64,000 nucleotides of DNA, taken from contig NZ_BMUI01000009.1 in the NCBI RefSeq assembly GCF_014650115.1, positions 1 through 64,000 on the forward strand, read 5' to 3'. The DNA comes from Streptomyces olivaceoviridis (GTDB lineage Bacteria; Actinomycetota; Actinomycetes; Streptomycetales; Streptomycetaceae). Below are positions 42,993-51,141 of the stretch, in pieces. The position numbers and the translations under genes are program-made. Numbering within the stretch: position 1 is the first letter of the stretch; every line of letters begins with the position of its first letter. Under the pieces are notes generated by a model. It was not told the DNA's origin and ran no database searches. It was given only the letters and a program-made list of their open reading frames with translations.

Positions 42993-43580
42993 TTCGCCGC
43001 GCGTCACCTCGGGCCCCCGCACGGTGGTGGAGCGGACGGTGAAGCCCGCCCCCGGCAACAGCTCCGCCATCTGCTCGGGGCGGCGCCGCTCGTAGTCCAG
43101 AGCCACGTCATGGCCGAAGGGGCGTTCGAGGCGGAGCGGTACGTCGCCCACCTGGAAGGCGAGCAGGAGCCGCCCGCCGGGGGCCAGTACCCGGTGGAAC
43201 TCGGCGAACAGGTCCGGGAGTTCGTCCACAGGTGTGTGGATGCTGGAGTACCAGGACACCACCCCGGCCAGCGAGCCGTCGGCGACGGACAGCTCCCGCA
43301 TGGAGCCCTGCTCGAACCGCAGCGCGGGGTACCGGCGGCGGGCGATGGCGATCATGGCGTCGGAGAGGTCGACGCCGAAGACGGACAGGCCCAGACCGGC
43401 GAGGTGGGCGGTGACGTCGCCGGGGCCGCAGCCGAGGTCGGCCACCGTGCCGTGGGGGCCGACCTGTTCGGCGTACGCGCTGAGGAGGGCCCGCTCCAGG
43501 GGCCGTTCGGCGAGGGGGTCGCGGAAGTGGACGGCGTAGTCCTCGGCGATGGTGTCGTAGAAGGCGCGGGTGTCGGTCAT
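42948..43580 (-). CDS. Class I SAM-dependent methyltransferase
   Basis: A 210-residue methyltransferase. Motif I is VADLGCGPGDVTAHLAGLG (about 46-64), motif II-like has FGVDLSDAMIAIAR and the post-motif region has EFHRVLAPGGRLLLAFQVGD. The N-terminus FYDTIAEDYAVHFRDPL is typical of small-molecule or UbiE-like enzymes. The substrate is unknown. It is convergent with and overlaps the DUF397 gene, and is divergent from the Ser/Thr kinase. Confidence 0.9.
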   Translation of the reverse strand: MTDTRAFYDTIAEDYAVHFRDPLAERPLERALLSAYAEQVGPHGTVADLGCGPGDVTAHLAGLGLSVFGVDLSDAMIAIARRRYPALRFEQGSMRELSVADGSLAGVVSWYSSIHTPVDELPDLFAEFHRVLAPGGRLLLAFQVGDVPLRLERPFGHDVALDYERRRPEQMAELLPGAGFTVRSTTVRGPEVTRGESPVPQAFLLAQKEG

Positions 43581-43663
43581 GGGGAGGGACCGTAGCGGCC
43601 CGCACTGACACTCCGCTTAGGCTGCTGTCGTTGGCCGACGCATCAACTGGGGGGTACGGGCCG

Positions 43664-45334
43664 GTGAACCAGTCGACGGAGGTGTTCCAGCCACTCCAGG
43701 CGGACGACCCACCCGTGGTGGCGGGCTACCGGCTCGCCGCGCGGCTGGGCGCGGGCGGTATGGGCCGGGTCTACCTGTCCCACACGCAGGGCGGACGGCC
43801 CGTCGCGCTGAAGGTCGTACGGCCGGAACTGGCGGACGATCCGGACTTCCGGCGGCGGTTCGGCAGGGAGATCAAGGCGGCTCGGCGGGTCCGGGGGGCC
43901 TATACCGCCGAGCTGATCGACGGCGATGCCGACGGCGTTCCGCCGTGGCTGGCCACGCTGTACGTGCCGGGGCCGTCCCTGACGGAGGCCGTGGTCCGGC
44001 GCGGGCCGTTGCCGGTGGCGGCCGTGCTGTGGCTGGTGGCGGGGGTGGCCGAGGCGCTTGAGGCCATTCACGCCGAGGGCATCGTGCACCGGGACCTGAA
44101 GCCGTCGAACGTGCTGCTGGCCGCCGACGGGCCCCGGGTGATCGACTTCGGTATCGCGCTGGCGGCCGACGGGACCTCGTACACGGCGACGGGCGGCACG
44201 ATCGGCACGCCGTCGTTCATGGCTCCGGAGCAGGCGTCCGGGGGTGAGGTGACGGCGGCGACCGACGTCTTCGCGCTCGGGCAGACGGCCGCGTTCGCGG
44301 CGCTGGGCAGACCGCTGTACGGGGACGGCCCGGCCGTGAACGTGCTGTACCGGATCGTGCATGAGGAACCCGATCTCGATCTGCTGCCCGAGCCGTTGCG
44401 TCCGCTGTTCGCGCGGTGCCTGGCCGCCGATCCGGCGCAGCGGGCCACTCCGGCGGAGGTCGTGGAGTGGTGCCGGCAGCGGCTGGGCGCGGACGCCGAC
44501 GCGGGCGGGGGACCGGCCGTGTGGCGGGAGATCACCGGACCGGAGGTCGCGGTCCCGGCCCCCGTACCGGAGCCGACCCCGGCGTACGCGCAGCCGCCGG
44601 TGCCCACTCCGGCGTACGCTCAGCAGCCGCTGACCGCGCCGGTCGGCCGGCCGCAGCCGACGCCGGAGGAGCGGAAGGCCCGCCGCCGGCGCGCCGCGCT
44701 GATCTCGGTCGCGGGTGTGGCGGGCGGCGCGCTGCTGGTGGCGCTCCTGGCGTGGTCGGTCATGGACGCGAAGGGCCGGTCCAGTGGGCGGGACGCGGCG
44801 GGATCCCGGACGTCGGCCACGGCATCTGCCCCACGGTCGTCCTCGTCGGCGTCCGCGTCGGCGTCGGGCTCCTTGTCGGATTCCTCGTCCCGTCCCTCGG
44901 ACGCGTCCGCCCCGGGTGCCGGTGACGTCGGGTCCTCGGCCTCTCCCCGGGACCCGCGGCCGGAGGGGTCCGCCCAGTTGTGGCTGGACGCCAAGACCTC
45001 GCTGAGCCTCAAGGACCAGGAGCCCCAGCGGAGGGACCGCAAGGGTGACATCCGCTTCGACTGCCAGGCGATCGGCTGCGAACTGAAGAGCGACAGCGTG
45101 GTGTTCATGCAGATGTACGGCGGACACGGCACCACCCTCGACGAGTGCCGTCTCATCCTCAAGCACGCCACCAAGCACAGCTGGACGCTGGCCGGTGCGA
45201 CGAACGGGACCGAGTTCTGCCTGAAGGACGACGAGGGCGACATCGGGCTGTACGTGATCCAGACGAAGTCCACCGCGATGCCCGACATCGCCTTCCTCAT
45301 GGGTGACCTGACCGTCTGGCGCAACGCCGCCTAA
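43664..45334 (+). CDS. Receptor-type Ser/Thr protein kinase
   Basis: A 556-residue Hanks-type kinase. Catalytic motifs include the glycine loop LGAGGMGRVYL (about 28-38), the VAIK-like lysine ALKVV near residue 50, HRDLKPSNVLL near residue 141, DFGIAL and MAPEQ. A Pro-rich juxtamembrane segment leads to one membrane helix (about 345-369) and an extracytoplasmic domain (about 440-556) with four cysteines and a Ser-rich linker. GTG 43664 is favoured, with a G-rich Shine-Dalgarno. TAGGCT at 43618-43623 sits 7 nt before an in-frame TTG at 43631, an alternative leaderless start. It lacks PASTA domains, so the ligand differs from PknB. Confidence 0.92.
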   Translation: MNQSTEVFQPLQADDPPVVAGYRLAARLGAGGMGRVYLSHTQGGRPVALKVVRPELADDPDFRRRFGREIKAARRVRGAYTAELIDGDADGVPPWLATLYVPGPSLTEAVVRRGPLPVAAVLWLVAGVAEALEAIHAEGIVHRDLKPSNVLLAADGPRVIDFGIALAADGTSYTATGGTIGTPSFMAPEQASGGEVTAATDVFALGQTAAFAALGRPLYGDGPAVNVLYRIVHEEPDLDLLPEPLRPLFARCLAADPAQRATPAEVVEWCRQRLGADADAGGGPAVWREITGPEVAVPAPVPEPTPAYAQPPVPTPAYAQQPLTAPVGRPQPTPEERKARRRRAALISVAGVAGGALLVALLAWSVMDAKGRSSGRDAAGSRTSATASAPRSSSSASASASGSLSDSSSRPSDASAPGAGDVGSSASPRDPRPEGSAQLWLDAKTSLSLKDQEPQRRDRKGDIRFDCQAIGCELKSDSVVFMQMYGGHGTTLDECRLILKHATKHSWTLAGATNGTEFCLKDDEGDIGLYVIQTKSTAMPDIAFLMGDLTVWRNAA

Positions 45335-45645
45335 CCCACCCCCACCCCCCGCAACACCGCCGTCGTCACGGCCGCCGCCAGCACCACCACGGCGAACGGT
45401 GCCCGGCGCCAGGCCAGTGCGGCGCCGACCAGGACGCCGGTGGGGCGGGCCCAGCCCGCGAAGCCGCCGGACTCGGTCAGCGCGCCCGTGGCCAGCAGGG
45501 CGACCAGGAGGACCACCGCGCCCGCCGAGGCCAGTTCCTGCACGCGGGGCGGGACCGTGACCCGGCCGTGCAGGACCGGGCCGACCAGCCGGAAGGCGTA
45601 CGTGCCGGCGGCCAGGGCGAGGATCACGACGAGCGTGGTGTTCAT
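45331..45645 (-). CDS. azlD: AzlD-like branched-chain amino acid exporter subunit
   Basis: A 104-residue small membrane protein with three to four helices (TYAFRLVGPVLHGRV, VVLLVALLATGALTE). It is the small partner of AzlC in a branched-chain amino acid efflux system. ATG 45645 overlaps the azlC stop (ATGA), implying coupling. Its stop codon overlaps that of the convergent kinase gene by 3 bp. Confidence 0.9.
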   Translation of the reverse strand: MNTTLVVILALAAGTYAFRLVGPVLHGRVTVPPRVQELASAGAVVLLVALLATGALTESGGFAGWARPTGVLVGAALAWRRAPFAVVVLAAAVTTAVLRGVGVG

Positions 45646-46346
45646 GCGGCGGCTCCCCGGTCGGTCGGGCGGCGGTGCAGGGCAAGTCCCGTCAGGGCCA
45701 GCAGGACCGGGACCCCGGCCGGGACGGCGGGCGTGGCCGTCAGGGCCAGGGCGGCGCCGAGCAGGGCACACCGCCGTACCGTCGCGTCCGCGCGGAGGGC
45801 GGGGAGGACCAGGGCGACCAGGACGGCGGGGAACGCGGCGTCCAGGCCGTAGCGGGCGGTGTCGCCGAGGGCGCTGCCCGCGAGCCCGCCGGCCAGGACG
45901 CCGGTGTTCCACACGGCGAACAGGCCGAGCCCGGATATCCAGAACGCCCGCCGCTGCCGTACCGGGTCGGACTGGGCGAGGGCGAAGGCGACCGTCTCGT
46001 CGGTGACCAGGTGGGCGCCGAGGAAGCGGGTCGCGCGGTTGGTGCCGATGATCTCGGCCACGGCGAGGCTGAAGGCCGCCGTCCGGGTGTTGAGCAGCAG
46101 CCCGGTGGCCACGGCGGCCACGGGGCCGCCCCCGGCGAGCAGCACGCCCACCGCGCTGAACTGGGCCGATCCCGCGTAGACCAGCAGCGACATCAGCACC
46201 GGCACCCACAGCGGCAGCCCGCCGGCGACGGAGACGGCGCCGAAGGAGACGCCGACGATGCCGCTGGCCAGCCAGACGAGCGAGCTGTCGCGGAGGAGGG
46301 AGCGGTCCGTGCCGGGCGCGGGCGTTGTTCGATGTGGCGAACGCAT
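45642..46346 (-). CDS. azlC: AzlC-like branched-chain amino acid permease
   Basis: A 234-residue polytopic membrane protein with about five helices, including SGIVGVSFGAVSVAGGLPLW and NTRTAAFSLAVAEIIG. AzlC exports branched-chain amino acids together with AzlD. It is divergent from a cupin-type XRE regulator, its likely controller. Two inverted repeats lie in the shared promoter (46327-46342 and 46359-46378). Confidence 0.92.
   Translation of the reverse strand: MRSPHRTTPAPGTDRSLLRDSSLVWLASGIVGVSFGAVSVAGGLPLWVPVLMSLLVYAGSAQFSAVGVLLAGGGPVAAVATGLLLNTRTAAFSLAVAEIIGTNRATRFLGAHLVTDETVAFALAQSDPVRQRRAFWISGLGLFAVWNTGVLAGGLAGSALGDTARYGLDAAFPAVLVALVLPALRADATVRRCALLGAALALTATPAVPAGVPVLLALTGLALHRRPTDRGAAA
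46327..46342. promoter_or_regulatory. Inverted repeat GTTCG-N6-CGAAC, candidate operator
   Basis: Five-base arms are perfect. The repeat lies at the start of azlC. A CGAAC half-site recurs near 46385. Confidence 0.35.
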
Positions 46347-46358
46347 GTTCTCTACGAT

Positions 46359-46378
46359 GGACAGTGAGCGCCCTGTCC
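46359..46378. promoter_or_regulatory. Inverted repeat GGACAG-N8-CTGTCC, candidate operator
   Basis: Six-base arms are perfect. It lies between the divergent azlC and XRE-cupin genes (46347-46415), where a regulator would control both. Confidence 0.5.
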
Positions 46379-46415
46379 GTCAAGGCGAACGATCGTACCG
46401 ATGGAGCGAACGAAG

Positions 46416-46979
46416 ATGTCCGAGCTGCCCGCCCGGCTCCCCATGGAGTGGATCGCCGCGTCCCTGAAGCGGGAGCGCGGCCGTACCGGTCTGTCCCTGT
46501 CCGAGCTGGCCAAACGCGCCGGAATCGCCAAGTCCACGCTGTCCCAGCTGGAGGCCGCGAGCGGGAACCCGAGCATGGAGACCATCTGGGCGCTCGCGGT
46601 GGCGCTCGGCGTGCCGTTCAGCGCGCTGGTGGAGTCACCGGCGCCCAGTGTCCAGGTGGTCCGGGCCGGCGAGGGGCCCACGGTCGGCTCGGAGCGGTCC
46701 AGCTATGTGGCCGCGCTGCTGTCGGCGAGCCCGCCGGGGGCGCGCCGGGACATCTATTACGTGTGGCTGGAGCCCGGGACCGTGCGGGATTCAGAGCCCC
46801 ACATTCCGGGGACCGTCGAGCACATCGTGGTCAGCGACGGGGCCGTAAAAGCCGGTCCGCGCGGCGAGGCCGTGGAACTCGGCCCCGGGGACTACATGTC
46901 GTACCGGGGAGACGTGCCCCATGCGTACGAGGCGCTCGCGGCCGGGACCACGTTTGTGCTGATCATGCAGCACATGTGA
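46416..46979 (+). CDS. XRE-family regulator with cupin domain
   Basis: A 187-residue regulator. The HTH (about 10-65) has LSLSELAKRAGIAKSTLSQLE and NPSMETIWALAVALGVPFS. A cupin domain (about 100-180) has the metal/ligand-binding strand PHIPGTVEHIVVSDGAV and GPGDYMSYRGDVPHAYEA. Proteins of this type next to azlCD repress amino acid efflux genes. ATG 46416 has GGAG at 46403; an in-frame ATG at 46401 is the alternative. It is divergent from azlC. Confidence 0.9.
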   Translation: MSELPARLPMEWIAASLKRERGRTGLSLSELAKRAGIAKSTLSQLEAASGNPSMETIWALAVALGVPFSALVESPAPSVQVVRAGEGPTVGSERSSYVAALLSASPPGARRDIYYVWLEPGTVRDSEPHIPGTVEHIVVSDGAVKAGPRGEAVELGPGDYMSYRGDVPHAYEALAAGTTFVLIMQHM

Positions 46980-47012
46980 GTGTTCGTGAATACGAAATGA
47001 ACGGGGAAAGGC

Positions 47013-47044
47013 AGGAGCCCCGTCGCCGGTGGCGCGGGGCTCCT
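47013..47044. terminator. Bidirectional terminator hairpin
   Basis: AGGAGCCCCG (47013-47022) pairs with CGGGGCTCCT (47035-47044) across a 12-nt loop. It lies between the convergent XRE-cupin and cold-shock genes, so it can serve both. Confidence 0.65.
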
Positions 47045-47080
47045 TGGGTACTGCACTCAGGTTCTGCGATCAGGCAGTGA

Positions 47081-47284
47081 TCAGACGGGAGTGACGTTCT
47101 CCGCCTGCGGGCCCTTCGGGCCCTGCGTCACGTCGAAGCTCACCTGCTGGTTCTCCTCGAGGGAGCGGAAGCCGGAGGCGTTGATCGCGGAGTAGTGAAC
47201 GAAGACGTCGGGGCCGCCGCCCTCCTGGGCGATGAAGCCAAAGCCCTTTTCGGCGTTGAACCACTTCACGGTTCCGGTAGCCAT
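47081..47284 (-). CDS. Cold-shock domain protein (CspA family)
   Basis: A 67-residue single-stranded nucleic-acid-binding OB-fold protein, normal in length. The RNP1 motif is KGFGFIAQ (near residue 14) and RNP2 is VFVHYSAI (near residue 31). These proteins act as RNA chaperones. ATG 47284 has AAGGAGGG 4-5 nt upstream. A long leader with a strong hairpin at 47376-47406 precedes it, suggesting post-transcriptional control. Confidence 0.96.
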   Translation of the reverse strand: MATGTVKWFNAEKGFGFIAQEGGGPDVFVHYSAINASGFRSLEENQQVSFDVTQGPKGPQAENVTPV

Positions 47285-47375
47285 AAGCCCTCCTTGGGCT
47301 CAAAAGGGTTGCCCTGCCTCCAGAACCTGCAAGTGCGAAACGGTGCTGCACGACTGCATTCGTCTGAAAACGACG

Positions 47376-47406
47376 AGAGCCTGCGGTTACATGCTCCGCA
47401 GGCTCT
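47376..47406 (-). promoter_or_regulatory. Hairpin in the cold-shock gene leader
   Basis: AGAGCCTGCGG and CCGCAGGCTCT form a perfect 11-bp stem with a 9-nt loop. Read in the csp direction it lies about 90-120 nt before the ATG, downstream of a TAGGCT -10 candidate near 47440, and is followed by CGTCGTTTTC. It could be an attenuator or an mRNA-stabilising leader structure. Confidence 0.55.
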
Positions 47407-47559
47407 GTACTGCAAGGGAAACCAAACTGCAACTTGCGGCAAGCCTAGCATCCGGGCAGCCGAAAGCAATAGGGGTCAAGATCACGTCACCCGGATGTTT
47501 GAACGTCCGCTAGGCCGTTCGGCGGTGGGGTCGGTCCCAGCACCGTACCCCCCGGGGTC

Positions 47560-47565
47560 TAGTCT
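47560..47565 (+). promoter_or_regulatory. -10 element of a probable leaderless promoter
   Basis: TAGTCT lies 6 nt before the mqnA GTG at 47572. Confidence 0.5.
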
Positions 47566-47571
47566 CGCGAT

Positions 47572-48420
47572 GTGGACAATTCTCGCACCCGGCCGCGCGT
47601 CGGCCACATCCAGTTCCTGAACTGCCTGCCCCTCTACTGGGGGCTCGCGAGAACCGGCACGCTCCTCGACCTCGAGCTCACCAAGGACACCCCGGAGAAA
47701 CTCAGCGAGCGGCTCGTGCGCGGCGACCTCGACGTCGGCCCCGTCACCCTGGTCGAGTTCCTGCGCAACGCCGACGACCTCGTCGCCTTCCCCGACATCG
47801 CCGTCGGCTGCGACGGCCCGGTGATGTCCTGCGTGATCGTCTCGCAGGTCCCGCTGGACCGGCTCGACGGCGCCCGGGTCGCCCTCGGCTCGACCTCGCG
47901 CACCTCGGTCCGGCTCGCCCAGCTCCTGCTCGCCGAGCGGTACGGCGTCCAGCCCGACTACTACACCTGCCCGCCCGACCTCAGCCTGATGATGCAGGAG
48001 GCGGAGGCCGCCGTCCTCATCGGCGACGCCGCCCTGCGCGCCAACCTCCTCGACGGCCCCCGCTTCGGCCTCCAGGTCCACGACCTCGGCGCGCTGTGGA
48101 AGGAGTGGACCGGCCTGCCGTTCGTCTTCGCGGTGTGGGCGGCCCGCCGCGACTACCTGGAACGCGAGCCGTTCATCACCCGCAAGGTCCACGAGGCATT
48201 CCTCGCCTCCCGCGACCTCTCCCTGGAAGAGGTGCACAAGGTCGCCGAACAGGCCGCCCGCTGGGAGGAGTTCGACGAGGCCACCCTGGAGCAGTACTTC
48301 ACCACCCTCGACTTCAGCTTCGGCGCACCGCAGCTGGAGGCCGTCGCCGAGTTCGCCCGCCGGGTCGGCCCGACGACCGGCTTCCCGGCCGACGTGAAGG
48401 TGGAACTGCTCCGGCCCTGA
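47572..48420 (+). CDS. mqnA: Chorismate dehydratase
   Basis: A 282-residue periplasmic-binding-protein-like enzyme catalysing the first futalosine-pathway step, dehydration of chorismate to 3-enolpyruvylbenzoate. Family stretches are VGHIQFLNCLPLYWGL, STSRTSVRLAQLLLAERYGV and LIGDAALRANLLDG. GTG 47572 follows TAGTCT by 6 nt, so the mRNA is probably leaderless. It lies 1 kb from mqnC but 13 kb from mqnE, so the pathway is split. Confidence 0.96.
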   Translation: MDNSRTRPRVGHIQFLNCLPLYWGLARTGTLLDLELTKDTPEKLSERLVRGDLDVGPVTLVEFLRNADDLVAFPDIAVGCDGPVMSCVIVSQVPLDRLDGARVALGSTSRTSVRLAQLLLAERYGVQPDYYTCPPDLSLMMQEAEAAVLIGDAALRANLLDGPRFGLQVHDLGALWKEWTGLPFVFAVWAARRDYLEREPFITRKVHEAFLASRDLSLEEVHKVAEQAARWEEFDEATLEQYFTTLDFSFGAPQLEAVAEFARRVGPTTGFPADVKVELLRP

Positions 48421-48461
48421 ACGGGGTAGGAACCCGGGACGGGCCGGCCGAGGGGGGAAGC

Positions 48462-49238
48462 GTGGGCGGGGTGACCACGGGGATGCTGGTGCTCGGCGCC
48501 CTGCTGTGGGGCGCGCTGGCGGGGGCGCTGCTGCCCCGCGCCGCCTACCGCTTCGCCGTACCGTCCGGCGAGCCGTGGCGCGACCGCTGCCCCGGCGGCC
48601 ACCACCCGGTCCGGGGGTGGCTGGGCGGGGTCCGCTGCGGGGAATGCGCGCGCGGGGGAGCCGAGGGGCGCGTGCCCGTCACGTCGTACCAGCCGTACGC
48701 CCCTTCCGCGCCCCTGCTCGCCACCGCCACCGCCCTCGTCTGCGCCGCCCTCACCGCCGCCACCGGCACCCGCCCGGAGCTGGCGGTGTGGCTGCTGCTC
48801 GCGCCCGTCGGCGTGCTGCTCGCCGCCGTCGACCTCCGGGTGCGGCGGCTGCCCGATCCGCTGACCCTCCCGCTCGCCGCCACCGCCCTCGCCCTGCTCG
48901 GCCTCGCCGCCCTGCTCCCCGAACACACCGGTCACTGGCGCACCGCCCTCTACGGCGCCCTCGCGCTGGGCGCCGGCTACTACGTGCTGTACCGCGTCAA
49001 CCCGGGCGGCATGGGCTTCGGTGACGTGAAGCTGGCCGTGGGCGCGGGCGCCGTGCTCGGCTGGTACGGCTGGCCCACCGTGCTGCTCGGCACCTTCGCC
49101 GGATTCCTGTTCGGCGCGCTCTACGGCGGCGCGCTCGTCCTGGCCCGGCGGGCGGGCCGGAAGACGGCCGTGCCGTTCGGTCCGTTCCTCCTCGCCGGTG
49201 CCCTCACCGGCCTGCTGATCGGCGCGTACGCGGCCTGA
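48462..49238 (+). CDS. Prepilin peptidase, A24 family (TadV/CpaA-like)
   Basis: A 258-residue polytopic membrane aspartic peptidase. The two catalytic Asp motifs are VDLRVRRLPD (near residue 127) and GFGDVKLAVGAG (near residue 187). About seven helices are visible. A Cys-rich cytoplasmic loop with CPGGH and CGEC recalls the zinc-binding region of full-length PilD. It would process type IV or Flp pilin-like proteins. GTG 48462 has AGGGGGGA 3 nt upstream. It lies between mqnA and mqnC without functional link. Confidence 0.88.
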   Translation: MGGVTTGMLVLGALLWGALAGALLPRAAYRFAVPSGEPWRDRCPGGHHPVRGWLGGVRCGECARGGAEGRVPVTSYQPYAPSAPLLATATALVCAALTAATGTRPELAVWLLLAPVGVLLAAVDLRVRRLPDPLTLPLAATALALLGLAALLPEHTGHWRTALYGALALGAGYYVLYRVNPGGMGFGDVKLAVGAGAVLGWYGWPTVLLGTFAGFLFGALYGGALVLARRAGRKTAVPFGPFLLAGALTGLLIGAYAA

Positions 49239-49310
49239 GCGCGGGCGGAAGAAGGGGCTGGCGTAGGCTGACTCAGTCCGTCCACAACCCTTGACGAAAG
49301 GGACACCCTG

Positions 49311-50510
49311 GTGACCGAGAAGGCCGACCTCACGTCTGTCCTCGACCGTGCCGCTGCCGGTGGGCGGATCACCCCGGAAGAGGCGCTCGTCCTCTACCGC
49401 GACGCCCCCCTGCACGCCCTGGGCGCCGCCGCCGACGCCGTGCGCCGCCGCAAGTACGCGGGCATCGAGCACATCGCCACGTACATCATCGAGCGGAACA
49501 TCAACTACACGAACGTGTGTGTCACGGCGTGCAAGTTCTGCGCCTTCTACGCGGCCCCCAAGGACACGGAGAAGGGCTGGACGCGGGACCTGGACGACAT
49601 CCTGCGCCGCTGCGCCGAGACCGTCGAGCTCGGCGGCACCCAGATCATGTTCCAGGGCGGCCACCACCCGGACTACGGCGTCGAGTACTACGAGAAGCAC
49701 TTCCGGGCCATCAAGGATGCCTTCCCGCAGCTCGTCATCCACTCCCTGGGCGCGTCCGAGATCGAGCACATGGCCCGGATCAGCGGGGTCTCGGTGGAAG
49801 AGGCCATCACCCGTATCCACGAGGCCGGCCTGGACTCCTTCGCCGGCGCCGGCGCGGAACTGCTCCCCGAGCGCCCCCGCAAGGCCATCGCGCCGCTCAA
49901 GGAGAGCGGCGAGCGCTGGCTGGAGATCATGGAGACCGCGCACCGGCTGGGCGTCGAGTCCACCTCCACCATGCTGATGGGCACCGGCGAGACCAACGCC
50001 GAGCGGATCGAGCACCTGCGGATGATCCGGGACGTCCAGGACCGCACGGGCGGCTTCCGCGCGTTCATCCCGTACACCTACCAGCCCGAGAACAACCACC
50101 TGAAGGGCCGTACCCAGGCGACCCTCTTCGAGTACCTGCGGATGATCGCCATCGCCCGCCTCTTCCTGGACAACGTCCAGCACATCCAGGGCTCGTGGCT
50201 CACCACCGGCAAGGAGGTCGGCCAGCTGTCCCTGCACTACGGCGCGGACGACCTCGGCTCGATCATGCTGGAGGAGAACGTGGTCTCCTCGGCCGGTGCC
50301 AAGCACCGCTCCAACCGCCTGGAGATCATCGACCTGATCCGCAAGGCGGGCCGCGTCCCGGCGCAGCGCGCGACGACGTACGAGCACCTGGTCGTGCACG
50401 ACGACCCGGCGAACGACCCCGTGGACGACCGCGTGGTCTCCCACATCTCCTCCACGGCCATCGAGGGCGGCACGGCCCACCCCGAGCTGAAGCTGCTCGC
50501 GTCGAACTAG
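49311..50510 (+). CDS. mqnC: Dehypoxanthine futalosine cyclase (radical SAM)
   Basis: A 399-residue radical SAM enzyme that cyclises dehypoxanthine futalosine in the menaquinone pathway. The cluster motif is CVTACKFC in NYTNVCVTACKFCAFYAAP. Also present are TQIMFQGGHHPDYGVEYYE, the mid-region AGAELLPERPRKAIAP and TTGKEVGQLSLHYGADDLG. GTG 49311 has GAAAGG about 8 nt upstream. A TAGGCT box at 49264-49269 gives a short leader. A metal-site-deficient amidohydrolase-like gene follows. Confidence 0.97.
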   Translation: MTEKADLTSVLDRAAAGGRITPEEALVLYRDAPLHALGAAADAVRRRKYAGIEHIATYIIERNINYTNVCVTACKFCAFYAAPKDTEKGWTRDLDDILRRCAETVELGGTQIMFQGGHHPDYGVEYYEKHFRAIKDAFPQLVIHSLGASEIEHMARISGVSVEEAITRIHEAGLDSFAGAGAELLPERPRKAIAPLKESGERWLEIMETAHRLGVESTSTMLMGTGETNAERIEHLRMIRDVQDRTGGFRAFIPYTYQPENNHLKGRTQATLFEYLRMIAIARLFLDNVQHIQGSWLTTGKEVGQLSLHYGADDLGSIMLEENVVSSAGAKHRSNRLEIIDLIRKAGRVPAQRATTYEHLVVHDDPANDPVDDRVVSHISSTAIEGGTAHPELKLLASN

Positions 50511-50517
50511 GGCCGCC

Positions 50518-51123
50518 GTGCTGACGATTCACGCGGACTCCAGGGGGCACGCCTTCCTCGTCAAGGGGGAGTGGATCGAGGCGGTCGGTCCCCTGGAGGA
50601 GCTGACCGCCGCGCAGCCACGCGTGCGGGTGCGCGCCTGGCCCGGCATCCTCACGCCCGGGTTCGTCAACCTCTACGGCAACGAGCTGCTGGAGCGGACG
50701 TACCACCCGGACCCACGCGAGGCCGACGAGCTCGGCACCGAGCCGCTGACCGGGGACGCGCTCGCCCTGCTCACCCTGGACGACGCCCGCTGGGGCGCGA
50801 GTGCCCGGCGGGGCATCCAGCGCATGCTGGCGTACGGCACGGTCGCCGTGGCCTGCGAGCCCTTCCGCAGCCGCGCGGTGCGGGACGCCGTACGACGCAC
50901 CGGGCTCGGGACCGTGGGACGGCTGGACACCCCTGACGACCCGCCCTCCCTGGACCCGTTCGGCTCCGCCCGGCCCCCCATGCCGGCGACCGAACGCCGT
51001 CAGGGCTCCGCCGCCCGCTTCGCCGTCTTCGACGTACGCGACGAGGACGAGCTGGCCGAGCGGGGCGCGGGGACGTGCGTGGCGACGGTGGTGGCGGGAC
51101 GGCTGGTGTTCCGCCGCCGCTGA
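50518..51123 (+). CDS. Truncated amidohydrolase-like protein lacking the metal site
   Basis: A 201-residue protein resembling the N-terminal part of imidazolonepropionase-like/ATZ-TRZ amidohydrolases. After an N-terminal beta-sandwich (TIHADSRGHAFLVKGEWIEAVGP), the PGFVNxHxH motif reads PGFVNLYGNELLE, so both metal-binding histidines of HxH are absent. The length is about half that of full enzymes. It follows mqnC by 7 bp, likely in the same operon. Aminofutalosine deaminases belong to the same superfamily, so it may be a degenerate or accessory relative. No hydrolase activity should be assumed. Confidence 0.8.
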   Translation: MLTIHADSRGHAFLVKGEWIEAVGPLEELTAAQPRVRVRAWPGILTPGFVNLYGNELLERTYHPDPREADELGTEPLTGDALALLTLDDARWGASARRGIQRMLAYGTVAVACEPFRSRAVRDAVRRTGLGTVGRLDTPDDPPSLDPFGSARPPMPATERRQGSAARFAVFDVRDEDELAERGAGTCVATVVAGRLVFRRR

Positions 51124-51141
51124 GCCGCCACAGCGGTCCGC

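Noticed and set aside
48153..50480. 775-codon minus-strand frame
   Set aside because: Antisense shadow of mqnC and the prepilin peptidase gene.
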